Source: Mercurialis annua
Taxonomy: Eukaryota; Streptophyta; Magnoliopsida; Malpighiales; Euphorbiaceae
NCBI RefSeq assembly: GCF_937616625.2
Contig: NC_065577.1
Coordinates: 41,507,001-41,571,000, forward strand
Reading direction: 5' to 3'
Length of the DNA stretch: 64,000 nt
Shown: piece by piece, positions 47,169 to 58,678 of the stretch
How the letters are laid out: every line of letters starts with the position of its first letter
How positions within the stretch are numbered: the stretch's first letter is position 1
Program-made: the position numbers and the translations under genes
Notes under the pieces: model-generated
Database searches by the model: none
The model's input: the letters and a program-made list of their open reading frames with translations, nothing else
What the model was told of the DNA's origin: nothing

Positions 47169-50100
47169 ATGAAGAATGCAAAGAAGATGAAGATACTTTG
47201 CCTTCATGGATTTAGAACCAGTGGAAGTTTTCTTCACAAGCAAATTACCAAATGGGATCCTTCTATTTTTGCTCAATTTGATTTGGTATGTCATTTTTAT
47301 TTTAATATATTGAATACATATCTGATCCGACATAATCATTTTACACTTTTCTGTTTTTTTTCTCTTTCATGTTTTATCTCGATTGTTTTTCTAATCATTG
47401 GTCGTTTTTATTTTTTCTCGTCTTTATTTTTTATTTTTTTTGGTGTCGGTAGTATACATTAGATTGCAAAAAGATTGGGGCTCGAATCCTGTTTATTACA
47501 AGACTAAGGTTTAATGGTAAAAATAATAATTTATTTCAATCCTTTATGTCATCTAACAAAACTTTTAACTTTGATAATTTTAGCTTAATTTTAAAAATTT
47601 ATAATTCTAGTCAAATTTTCAAAATTTCTTAATTGCCATGCGATATTATGCGTTTGAAATTTATTTTCAGAAGTTATATTTTCAAAATTTTATGATATTA
47701 ATCCAAAATTGAACGATTAGTGAAATTGCCTAAAATTATAGTTAAGTTTACAAATTGGACTAAAATTATCAAAGTGGATTTTTTTGGTTAGATATGCAAA
47801 ATCAAATGTGAAAATAATTGAATTTTTTTAGACTATTAGACCAAAAACTAAACTGTTTATATTTTACACTTAAGTTGTGAAGGGGACAAAACAATTTAGA
47901 CTAAATTGTTTACATTTTACGCTAAATTGTAAAGCGGATAAAACAATTTACACTAATTGCTTATATATTACACTAAATTAAAGAGGGGGTAAAACAATTT
48001 AAAATGCACTATATGCATGTACATATGAGTAAATTTATCTATATGGATATTTTATTTTTTTTCTTTTATGATATTCATGGGCATTAAAATCGTAATGCAT
48101 ATGCTAAAAGAGTGCCAATCTAATTGAGATGATCGGGTACGTTTTTAAAATTTTATATCCTAGTATTTCACTGAAAAAAAATTAACACAAATTAACAAAA
48201 ATGTAGGATTTTCCGGATGGAATTTTTGCTGCCGGAGGAAAGTCAGATATTGAAGGGATATTTCCACCTCCATACTTTGAGTGGTTCCAATTTAATGAAG
48301 TAACTATAATTTTTCTTCTCTGCATTTCCTTTAATTTGTAAATTTTCCTCTGTAAAATAACATTAATATGCTACAGAAAAATAAATATTAAATGAAATCT
48401 ATTGAATTTAATCAGGATTTTACACAATATACAAATTTGGAAGAATGCATTGCCTATTTATGTGACTACATCACAAGTAAAGGTCCTTTTGATGGGTTGC
48501 TTGGATTCTCTCATGCATGTATCTTTATTTCAATCTATTTTACTCTCAGTATTATGTTTCATGGAAATTTATCGAGTTTTATATTTTGATGTTTCATTAT
48601 GGTTTTTTAAGATATTATAAGGACTCTGGAATTTTATATTTAGGAATAATTGCAAAAAAAAATCATAAATTTGAGCACATTTTATAATGGGTAGTACTAT
48701 TCGCCGCCCCAAATAACCACCCACCGCCCAACTTTTGACCAAACTACCCCTAAATCATTTTCATTTTTTTAAAAAAAAATTCAATTCTCTCAAATCAATT
48801 AAAAACCCAACGAATATCCGAACGAATTTATAATAAAAATGTTAAAATCGACTAAAAATAAATCTAACAATTAATCGGTTTTAAATTTTTTCATTTAAAA
48901 ATTTTTAATTTTTTTTTAAAATTTTTTAATGGGCCATCGACGGGAGATGGCGATGGTCCAATGGACCATTGGACCATCGCCAAAGCTGGACGATGGTCCA
49001 TTGGACCATCGCCATCTTAAGGCGATTGTCCATTAAAAAATTTTAAAAAAAAAATTAAAAATTTTTAAATGAACAAATTTAAAACCGATTAATTGTTAGA
49101 TTTATTTTTAGTCGATTTTAACATTTTTATTATAAATCCGCTTGAATATTCGTTGGGTTTTTAATTGAATTGAAAGAATTGATTTAAAAAAAAAAACTGA
49201 AAATAGGTTAGGGGTAGTTTGGTCAAAAGTTGGGCGGTGGGTGGTTATTTGGGGCGGTAAATAGTAGTCCACTTTATAATTCTGACACGGCTTCATCATT
49301 CAAAAAATGTCTAATTTTTTCGATTTTATTTATAATTCAAATTTCAAAATCAGCAATTTTATATTTTTTTTTAATTTTCAATTTCAAGTGTAATCATTTG
49401 TTCACATTAGAGTGGAAAAAACTTAAATATGTGCATTATATTGTTTTATGTTGTTTCAAATTGCCTTTTTATTATAAAAATTTCAAAAATAAAGGGCATA
49501 TTTGAACCTCTTTCACTCCAATTTAAATAAATGGTCACAATTGAAGCTGAAAATTAAAAAATTGGATAAAATTGATGATTTTAAAAGTTTGACTATAAAC
49601 AAAAAAAATAAAAAAATTTGATTTTCCAGTGATTAAATCTTCCAACACAAAATTGTAACTCTAGCAATTTAAAATGAGAATTATTAATTTTTTATGATTC
49701 AAAATACCGAACAATTTATTTTATAAAAAGATATTGATATGGACGTTGGAACAATATAATATTATGATGTCCACAATAATATTTTTAATCAAAAAACTGT
49801 TCGTTCTTTATAAATTAAAAAACATAGTAGTTCGCATATGAAATCATCAAAGTTTAAAATTCGTGTTAAAATTATAAAATAGACTAAAAACTCTAATTTA
49901 TTTTACAATTAGCCCTTATATTTATAACATTTTTTTGTGACATATTGTAATGTTTTCAGGGTGCAACACTCTCAGCTTTGTTGCTAGGCTACCAAGCTCA
50001 AGTAATATTCCAATTGGCTGCCCTAGTTTTATTAATTGCACACTATGCTTATTCTTAACTAATACATTTCCTATTATAAAAAAAAAACTAATACATTTCC

Positions 50101-51278
50101 TATTTAAATAAATAAAATATTAATTGGTTGATCAGGGCAAAGTATTGAAGGAGCATCCACCAATGAAATTGTTTATATCAATATCAGGATCAAAATTTAG
50201 GGATCCAAAAATATGTGATATTGCCTACAAGGATATAATTAAGGTCAAGTCAGTCCATTTTATAGGAGCTAAAGATTGGTTAAAACTGCCCTCTGAAGAG
50301 CTGAGTACTGCATTTGATAGCCCTCTAATTATAAGGCACCCTCAAGGTCATACTGTCCCAAGACTTGGTAAGTGATTTTTTTTAATTAATTTACTGCCTT
50401 ATGAATAAGATAGTAAATGAATCGATATGTTCAAGTGCAGTTCGGCTTGAACGCGTTTGCTAGTTTAAATGAACGGGTTTGAATTTAAATTTATTTATTT
50501 AAACAAATCGACGGTGCACGGCTCATTTACGTTCACGAACAATTTATTTATGAGCTCGCGAACGAACCCGTACATGAACTCGCAAACGGACTCGTATATA
50601 AGCTCGTGACAGACTCGTAAATAATCTCGATTACCAGCCTGTAAGCTGACTCATATATGAAGTCGTGAGCTAGCTCTTATGTATAGTTTCGATTAAAACT
50701 ACAATGTAGTCTTTAATTTAAACTATATAGTTTTATGCTAATTAAGAGTTTCGAACTCACCTTGTTTAATATCCAAATGAACGAGTTAGAGCTCAGCTCG
50801 CTTAGCACCTAAATCAACAAATTCGACTCGTTTAGCATATAAATGAACGAAATTAAGCTCGGCTCATTTCTCATCTAAATGAACAACACAAATCGGTTTC
50901 GAGCGGAATATGAACATTATAAAATTTAAAATGAACAGGGTTCGGACTTGAATTGAGTTTTTGAGTTCGATATTGAGAACTCAAATCAAGCGCGAGCTGA
51001 ACGTGAGCATTCTCATTCATATAACAGGCTGAACATAAAAACTTCAAACTTTGATTCAATTCGATCCGTTTACAGCTCAGCTCGAAATGTAACTGAAATA
51101 AGGTATAGTATTTTATTTTTCTAGTGTTAGTAAGGCAATAAAATAAAATTAATTTATGTTGGTGTGTTGAGCAGATGAGGCAGCTATTGAACAACTACAT
51201 GGTTGGGCTACAGAGATCAGCCAATGCAACAATGAAGAAACTAAATTGAATGAAGAGGGAAGACCAAGTTCAGCCTAG
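47169..51278 (+). CDS. FSH1-type serine hydrolase (6 exons, one GC-AG intron)
   Basis: Small cytosolic-type alpha/beta hydrolase of the FSH1/OVCA2 family; substrates are unknown in plants. Exons: 47169-47285, 48207-48299, 48416-48514, 49960-50001, 50136-50367, 51175-51278, giving 228 residues. Marks: ILCLHGFRTSG (9-19), the EGIFPPPYFEWFQF segment, the nucleophile elbow GFSHG with S102, an Asp in HFIGAKDW (D164) and the closing His in GHTVPRL (H189), so the triad is complete. Intron 3 must use a GC donor (GCATGT at 48515) to keep the frame and the GxSxG elbow; the nearby GT four bases on would shift the frame. No signal or transit peptide is evident. Introns 3 and 5 are swollen by a foldback element and a repeat array. 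Confidence 0.88.
48689..49272. mobile_element. Foldback MITE C with palindromic core, in intron 3 of the hydrolase
   Basis: The two halves are long inverted repeats of about 250 bp (GGGTAGTACTATTCGCCGCC on the left; GTGGACTACTATTTACCGCC from the right), flanked by TTTATAAT (48681-48688, 49273-49280). The centre (48930-49035) is a set of palindromes: a 16-bp stem ggcgatggtccaatgg with a one-base loop, then gatggtcca-t-tggaccatc. 584 bp, no coding capacity. Confidence 0.8.
50437..51090. repeat. GAGCTCG-type repeat in intron 5 of the hydrolase
   Basis: Repeated words such as gagctcgcgaacgaacccg, aactcgcaaacggactcg, aagctcgtgacagactcg occur with a period of about 22-24 bp (50540-50690), then ctcagctcgcttagcacc and ctcggctcatttctcatc units with a period near 43 bp (50780-50890). 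This resembles a widespread plant hAT-derived repeat; the ends are uncertain. Confidence 0.5.
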
Positions 51279-51745
51279 TAGAATTAATGATAAGGTTTAT
51301 AAAAATTCTACTTCTTTGACATTAATAGTATGTAATATCCAAATAAAAATACTAATAAATTATTTTTTATGCTTTTTATTTTTTATTTTTTATTTCAATC
51401 CTGTTTAAAAGTTGGACATACAGTTAAAAAGCCTAATCACTCAGAAACATCGGACCTTTAAACTTTTTTTCAATTGCACCATGACGTTAAAAAACAATCA
51501 ATTTTATGCTATTTTGCATTTTTAACTTTTGATTGTACCTTAAATTGAAAATTTTTAACGATTTTATTACTATAAAGATGAAAACATTTAAGATTTAAAG
51601 AAAATATGTTATTCTTTTCCACTTGAATAAATTCAAATAAATCTCTTAATTATAAAAAAAATTCAAATAAGTCATAAGTAAGAATTTAATTGAATATTAA
51701 TAAATTAATTTTTTAATTTGTTTTAAAATTTAATAAATTAAAAAT
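51279..51745. other. Spacer between hydrolase and clathrin light chain
   Basis: Contains the 3' untranslated region of the hydrolase and AT-rich sequence; nothing else recognisable. Confidence 0.5.
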
Positions 51746-51748
51746 TAA

Positions 51749-51930
51749 CATGGACCCAATGGCCCATATTATTATAGGCCTAAGCCCAAGTATTTTATGT
51801 TGTCTATTTCTAATTGTTTTAATAATTGTTTTATTTTATGTTGTCTATTTCTGCTCGTGGCGAAATTTTTGAACATCTAAACATGGACCCAATGACCCAT
51901 AGTTATTATAGGCCTAAGCCCAAGTATTCA
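51749..51930 (+). promoter_or_regulatory. Duplicated promoter segment with site II-type motifs
   Basis: A block with words acatggacccaatg, ggcctaagcccaag and ttttatgttgtctatttct occurs twice, starting at 51749 and about 51881. Each copy holds ggcctaagccca, and the first also ggcccat; read on the minus strand these are TGGGCY elements, bound by TCP factors in many housekeeping promoters. A further aagccca lies at 51941. Sits directly before the clathrin light chain gene. Confidence 0.55.
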
Positions 51931-52050
51931 AGGTATCAACAAAGCCCACATCTTTTCTTGATATATCAGTCAATTAATAATTTAATACAGAGTCGCACCA
52001 TCTTCCCGAACCTGTCCCTACCAAACAAAAAACGATTTGCACATACAATA

Positions 52051-55000
52051 ATGTCGGATTTTGCTGACTCGTTAGATCATGACTCGTTGACTCAAACTGA
52101 GTTAACTCGTCCGTTTGACGACGACGACGTCGTCTACAACGACAATAATTCCGAATCTCAACAATTCGAATCGTTTACTGGAAATGACGACGTTTTTGAA
52201 ACTGATCGTGATTATCATCCGCCGGTTTACGGCGATATTGTATCGGAGGAAAATGGAGGATCGGACGGTCCGGTTTTACCGTCTCCGTTGGAAATGCAAG
52301 CTGAGGAAGGATTTGCTCTTAGAGAATGGAGAAGGTAGATCTGATCCTCTTGTTTTTTCGATTTTCTATTAGGTTTTCGAGCAATTAGGTCATTTTTATT
52401 TTTTTTATTGTCATTAATTAGCATGTACAATTTTTTAATATTAAGGTTATTTGTAGTTATGAATGTTAAGCGAGTGTAAATTTTGGATTATTTTTTGATT
52501 AAGTGAAATTATGCTAAATTTTATGTAATATCAAAGTGTAATTTTTTGTAATTTTAGTGTAGAAAGTTTGAATTATGTTATTTTGATTAGGATTAGGAAT
52601 TTTGAATATTGACATTTTATTGTCGTGTTTAATCATACTTACAAATTTGGAACTTGTGTTTTTGACCAATATATGGTAATAATTAATAAAGGTATTTGAT
52701 TGAATGTGTTGCTTTGATTTTAAGTAGAGGATACTGATTACTCTTGTGGTTTAATTTGATATATAGAGAGAACGCGTTGAAGTTGGAGGAGAAAGAGAAG
52801 AACGAGAAGGAGATACTGAGCCAAATACTCAAGGAAGCTGATGAATATAAGGTTGAGTTCCATAGGAAGAGGGAGATTACCTGTGAGAATAATAAAGCTT
52901 TCAACAGGGAAAAGGAAAAGGTAAGCATGAACTTCGTGTTTTTAGTCTTGGCATAGCTTCTTGTTGTTTGTTTCTTAGCTTTAAATGATGCCCTGCATCA
53001 GTTTCCTGCTTTGCGTAACTTCTAAGTAGCATGGACACTTCATCTAATCGACGTTTTCCGCTTCGGAAACGTGTTGGAAAAGTGGCATTTCAAACACGAA
53101 ACTCGTTTTTAACATAGAAAACCTTACATAAACATTATTTCACTGTGTCCGTATCCAAGTGTATTAACTTTGTGAATGACGAGGTGCATGGCATAGATAG
53201 TTGCATTGTCTATTTTAGTGTTAAGCTTATACGCAGTATGACGTTAGGAGGTATTTAGTTTGCAATAGTACTAAGGATTAAGAAGTACGCAAAATCAACG
53301 TTGTTGTGTATTGTGTTGTCTTCATTTTTGTTGACATACCAGCTCAATGGTGACAGTACAGATGGTAGGATTTAGTTGTGCATTTGCTGAGGGTGGTTGA
53401 ATTGAATCGATTACAGTCTACGGAAGTGAACTTTATTTTGGAAAAGAAATATTCGTTGTACTAAGATCATTGCTGTTTTTCGCCATCTAAACTTCAGTGA
53501 TGAGCCTTTATGAGATCCCGTGTGAGATTGGCTTGCCCTTTGACGAAGTAAACTACCACAGAGATCTTAGAAATTAGAACTTCTATTAGGCTTTATGTTA
53601 TAATCACGCAGGGGTAAATTGATTAGGATATTAGAGCCAATGATATTGGTAACGTGGATGATTACTGATTTGAGGCATCTCTTTGGCTGTAGAGTTACCA
53701 TCACATCTGTTTTAGGGTTACTATCACGTCATTAGTTATTTCCTGTATTTCATATCTTCCTTCACCTATTAATTAGTTTTTAAATCATAGTTTTGTACTT
53801 TCTTTAAGCATATTACGAGTACACAGACCAATAGCGAGTTATTATTGCGTGTCAAATTCATATTGAAGTATATCCTTGAATGGGAAAAAGAGTGTGTACT
53901 TGAGCAGAAGGCCTTAGTTAGTAGCCTTAGTTGATATTACAAGAAACATTCATTAGGCAGTTAGTGTGGTCCTTTGGTCCTATATTTGATGATTTATTCA
54001 AATTGAAATTAAATTCAAGTATGGTTGTGTCTGTTTAATTTAGGCATGCCCTTAATTTTTCATGACTTTCAAAAAATTGTTTGGACCTTTTATGTATCGT
54101 ACTTTTTAAAAAACTATTATTGTCATAATATTAATTGCACAATAAATAAAGGGTGCAACTTACTCTTTGTGAGGACAGGCTTCCAAAAATGTATTCTAAA
54201 AACTGTTTAATTTAAGCACGCCCTATTTTGTTCTTTTAACTTGATCTCTTTTTAGATAAGAATAGGTTCTTGAGAAAAGCAATGCTATTTCTAACCCCTT
54301 GCGGTTAGGGGTGTGCACGGAACCTGACCGACTGAAAAAAATAATTCGTTCCGAACTGAAAATGATTGGTTTAGTTCGTTTACTTTAATTTTCTTAGCAA
54401 TTTCGGTTCAGTTCAGTTTTCAATTTTTAAAAAAAACATGAACTATCAATGTATAATGTAATTTTATGTTTAGACTTTAGACTTAAAAGTATTAGATCCT
54501 TATTATTGAAATATTAAAATGTTCAATATACTATTGTTTGGTCTGTAAATGATTCTGAATTTTACATGTTTCTTTTTTATTATTTTTCTTGCATTTTTTC
54601 TTTTAAGTTCTGTGAAAAAAAGAATTAGATATTCATTTCAGTAAAACCAAAAACCAAATTAAACTAAACTGAATTTTATTCCTCTGATTCTGTTCGGTTT
54701 ATAAATCCTTCAAAAACAGATTGGTTATTGAAAAAACTCGCTTCCGAACTGAACCAATCACCGATAACGGATTACACACCTCTACTTGTGGTAGATGCCG
54801 CAATAAAGTTCTGAAACATGTCTGTCTTCTGTATCAGGTATTTGTGTCTAGTCAGGAGAAATTCCATGCTGAGGCTGACAAGAATTATTGGAAGACGATC
54901 GCAGAGCTCATTCCTAACGAAGTGCCAGTCATAGAGAAACGGGGGAAGAAGGATCAGGAGAAGAAGCCTGGTATTGTCGTGATCCAAGGTCCGAAGCCCG

Positions 55001-55191
55001 GGAAACCGACGGAACTCTCACGGATGAGGCAGATACTTATAAAATTGAAGCACAACACACCTCCGCATCTAAAGCCCTCTCCACCATCAGCACCGTCCCC
55101 TAGTAAGGATGCTAAGACCGGCGATGAGGCAGCTCCGCTAGCTAAAGCTGCCCCGGTAATTACCACTCCGGAGGCAGTAGCTGTTGCTTAG
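52051..55191 (+). CDS. CLC: Clathrin light chain (3 exons)
   Basis: Regulatory light chain of clathrin triskelia, acting in endocytosis and trans-Golgi vesicle formation. Exons: 52051-52334, 52767-52920, 54838-55191, joining to 263 residues. The N-terminal part (1-80) is acidic and disordered. The conserved core starts at [17 protein letters not shown] and runs as a heptad-like heavy-chain-binding helix through [37 protein letters not shown] and [16 protein letters not shown], followed by the plant-specific [20 protein letters not shown] and [19 protein letters not shown]. The C-terminus is Pro/Ala-rich. MSDFADSL at 52051 was chosen as start because it is the conserved beginning; the frame stays open to an ATG at 51826 but that stretch lies in duplicated promoter-like DNA. 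Plants usually have several CLC paralogues; which one this is cannot be told. Confidence 0.95.
53025..53175. repeat. Repeat-like segment in clathrin light chain intron 2
   Basis: The stretch from tagcatggacacttcat to cactgtgtccgtatcc has partly inverted ends (ggacac / gtgtcc) and an inner ttccgcttcggaaacgtgttgg palindrome-like word. It resembles a common plant MITE, but the ends were not fixed. Confidence 0.3.
54306..54784. mobile_element. hAT-like MITE at the 3' end of clathrin light chain intron 2
   Basis: The ends TAGGGGTGTGCACGG and TAGAGGTGTGTAATCC (other strand) match the hAT terminus, and the flanks CTTGCGGT (54298-54305) and CTTGTGGT (54785-54792) agree at 7 of 8. 479 bp, rich in ccgaactgaa words. 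It ends 53 bp before exon 3. Confidence 0.75.
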
Positions 55192-56458
55192 TTGTTATTC
55201 CATTGCCTTAATTGTGGGTATTTATAACAGTTTCACTAGACTTAATCCGTAGTGTATCTCTGACTATATTTATCTCAGTTAGTTTCTATGTAAAAAAGAA
55301 AAATTACTCTTGCAGAGTTTACTTTTGGATATTCTAATTACTAAACTTATATTTATGCTCTGTCTATATCGTATCGGTCACCGAACTGAACTAATCGAAA
55401 AATTGAACTGAATTAAACTAAAATTCAATTTGGTTTATTTCTAATATTTTCTATAACAGCAGTCAATGATATTGTGTGTGTGTGTATATATAATTTGTGG
55501 TCCAACTAATTAATTAAATTTATCAGTCGATCTAAAGTGGTCCAAGCTACTTGATATGATTTCATCTGGATATAAATGAAAACCCATAGCAATCCAATTT
55601 TTGTTTTTGCAAATTGCAGGTGGATCAAAATTAATGTCTAAACTCTGGACCGCAGTCCCAAACTTGACAATTGAGGTAGCAATGGGGCGTGCAAATTAAC
55701 AGATCGATTTAAATTTAAATTAAAACTTTAGTTTAGTTTGGTTTTTGATTAATCTGATTTGGCTATAGTTAAATTTTCTAAAAAGTTAAATTACCATGGT
55801 TTGATTCGTTTTTTAAGAATTGACCGAAATAATCGAGTTACATTTATATAATAAAAGGTGAACTGTATAGTTCTTTAGAAAATTAAGGCACTTTCATACG
55901 TTCTAGAGGACTTAAATTGTAATTAATCTTCTAAATTCAAATGTAATGAATAATTGACACCATTGTGGTTACCGAAGTTCGATTAATCAAAATAACCGAT
56001 AACACCAAATAATTATTTCAGTTTGGTTTTGCTTTATATAGATTTTAATTTGGATAACAAAAAAATTACTACTTTTTATTAATTCGGTTCAAATTTAGTG
56101 ACCGAACCAATCGATACAAGATCGTAAATAGAGGTGTGTAATGTGTATATAATTATATATGTGGTCCATGTTTGAAAAATATTCCATAGCATATGATGCC
56201 TTATCTTATTTATGGATTTTTACCATCGCTTGTTGTCCATATTTGGTACCATATTAGATTTGCTTCCATTAGAAAAAATAAAAAAGATAGTTGCAAAAAG
56301 CTGCCTACATCCCATGTGCAACTTCCATTTCTTTTTCTGCTCTTTCATTTTCCTTTCTCATGTCTTGTCATTTTTCTATTTCAATAAAACTAACAATATC
56401 AATTAACCAAATCCTAGTTAGAGTTATTAAATACAAATCACCTAACATGAAAAATTAA
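55192..56458. other. Spacer with degenerate AACCGA repeats
   Basis: Starts with the clathrin light chain 3' untranslated region. Segments 55370-55440 and 55690-56140 are accgaact/ggtttggtt-rich hAT-like remnants, with isolated terminus-like words (ggggcgtgcaaatt, agaggtgtgtaatg) but no closed element. 56193-56406 has open frames that look accidental. Confidence 0.4.
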
Positions 56459-57486
56459 GGCTTAATTACTCAAAAACCCTCCACCTTTCACTTTATTTTC
56501 GTTTATACCCTGACCTAGGAAAAATGTCATAAATACTACTGACCTTGTCATTATGTTTCGCCCGTACCCCAAATTTCAAAAAAAAGATGATTTTTTAAAA
56601 ACAACTAAATTTAAGGGTTATTTTATACCTTTTTCTATTAAAAAATGTACAAACTAATACTTCATCTTTAAAAACGTTCAAATAAGTCCTAAAATTAATT
56701 AATTTTTTAATTTAAATAAAATAAATAAATAAAATAACATAGTTTTATTAAGTCCTATTTATTACCGTATTCCTATTTAAAAAAACCGCTAATATTATTT
56801 TTTTCATTTTTATTTTATTTTTACGAAAATAAGCTCCTTCCTCCATGGAGGAAGGAGCTCGCACTGCTCCTTATCTGCTTCTTCCTCCATGTGAGGAAGG
56901 AGCAGATCTGCTCCTTCCTCACATGGAGGAAGGAGCAGCGTGCTCCTTCCTCACATGGAGGAAGGAGCAGCGTGCTCCTTCCTCATGGAGGAAGGAGCAG
57001 CGTCCTCCTTCCTCATGGAGGAAGGAGCTGCGAGCTCCTTCCTCCATGGAAGGAAGGAGAAGCTCCTCCTCCATGGGAGGAGGAGCTATTTTTTTTAATT
57101 TTTTTAAAAAAAAAAATTGAAAATAGATTTTAAAATTAAAGTACGGTATTATGTTGAAATTAATTAGTCTGATGTAAAAAAATTTACGGTTTTTTATTTT
57201 TAACAAATTATTGATAATTAATATAAATTAAATTATTATTATTAGTTGAATTTTTTAAAGAAGAAGGTGTTTTTGTATAATTAATAACATTGACGTGTAA
57301 TTAGAATATATGCTAAAAATGAAGGATTATTTTAAACTCTTTTTCAAATGAAAAGAGATCAATTTAATACCTCGAGGGTACGGGCGAAACATAATGACAA
57401 GGTCAGTAGTATTTATGACATTTTTCCTAGGTCAGGGTATAAACGAAAACAAAGTGAAAGGTGGGGGGTTTTTGAGTAATTAGGCT
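56459..57486. mobile_element. Mutator-like MITE B with palindromic tandem core
   Basis: Terminal inverted repeats of about 120 bp (left GGCTTAATTACTCAAAAACC, right AGCCTAATTACTCAAAAACC) flanked by the exact 9-bp duplication AAAAATTAA (56450-56458, 57487-57495). Same family as 32172-32785. The core 56832-57088 starts with a perfect 28-bp palindrome (arm agctccttcctcca) and continues as six or so related palindromic units of gctccttcctc / gaggaaggagc separated by agcgt-type linkers. All open frames there are by-products. Confidence 0.88.
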
Positions 57487-57499
57487 AAAAATTAACAGA

Positions 57500-57800
57500 T
57501 TAAAATTAAAGTTAAATGTATTCGTGTCATAAACGAGTCAATTTGTTTATCACATAGTGTCGTGTTCGGATTAACATACAAATCTATTCAATTCGTTAAA
57601 TAACAAATTAAACATGTCGTGTTGATATAATTCACGCAACAGACGTGTTGACATACATAATTTATATAATTTTCATATCGCATTTGTACTGACACGATTA
57701 TGAAATCAATTATATTAATATTGACCTTATTTATATCAACAGAATAAATCGACACAATACAAATATGATCCGTCAATCGATTTTGACACTCCTAATCATA
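57500..57800. repeat. hAT-like remnant related to 40459-40695
   Basis: The right end reads ttttgacactcctaat, the complement of a TTAGGAGTGTCAAAA terminus, and the interior has cgtgtc/gacacg words like the element at 40459. No matching left end was found. 57801-58560 beyond it is AT-rich with no gene. Confidence 0.45.
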
Positions 57801-58678
57801 GTTATTATTCTATAAATGAAGAATTATTAGCATTAGTCAAACCGAAAAATTGCAGAGTGAGTCCAATGACATAATAATTTATGCATGTTACTATCAATAT
57901 TGCTCATCTGCTAAACCATGTGATACTGTGCTCTTAAAGTAGAATCCCCAATGTGAAACCTCTGCACTTTTTTGTCTTTTTGCCTGCCTTCACCTTTTCT
58001 TTCCTTGTCAAAAGATAGTTACAGTTCGTTATAATATTAATAAGAGCAAAATTTGGTTCCATTAAAAATTCCCATCAAAAATTAGATTAAATTATTTTAT
58101 TTTATTTCGATCATATCGAACAAATTAGTAATTTTAACTAAAATCTTAAAATACAAAACCGAACATACCAAATTCAGTTAAAATGATAAAAGTTAGAAGA
58201 AGAAAAAAAGTTGACTGTAACTGAACTAAATTTCGAGTAATCAAATTTTAATTTTTTTAACCATGACATACATGAATTTATTTATTAACCAAATCAAATC
58301 GACTGAATTACTATAATCTTTAACTAAATTTAACAAAAATAGATCAGTTAAATCAAATTAACTGGCCGAAAACAATCTCTTCAACTTTAAATAAAGACAT
58401 CAATGGTTAATTAATCTTTGGACTTCTATGCAAGTTTCTAAGCTGGGAAAGAGCAACTGTAAGACTTGTGATTAGTTTCCCTAATAATACAAAAGATCAT
58501 CAATTACTTAAATCTTTAAATTTCTGATAACTCTAATAATAAACTTTACATCATTGTAAGTCTGTAATGGACTCTGGTCAGTTTTCTCCTCTCTTTTCTG
58601 GTAAATCGGTTCTCTTTAACCATCCATCAGGTTGAAAACCAAGAATTTATAAACTGCCTGATCGGCTGATCCCACCTA

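Noticed and set aside
47440..47510. tRNA-like B-box word (ggggctcgaatcctg)
   Set aside because: No matching A box or cloverleaf; it lies in intron 1 of the hydrolase.
51826..52050. 75-residue N-terminal extension of clathrin light chain
   Set aside because: The family starts at MSDF-type sequences, and this stretch lies in a duplicated promoter-like block.
56845..57206. Frames rich in EEGA / GGRS repeats
   Set aside because: By-products of the palindromic tandem core of MITE B.
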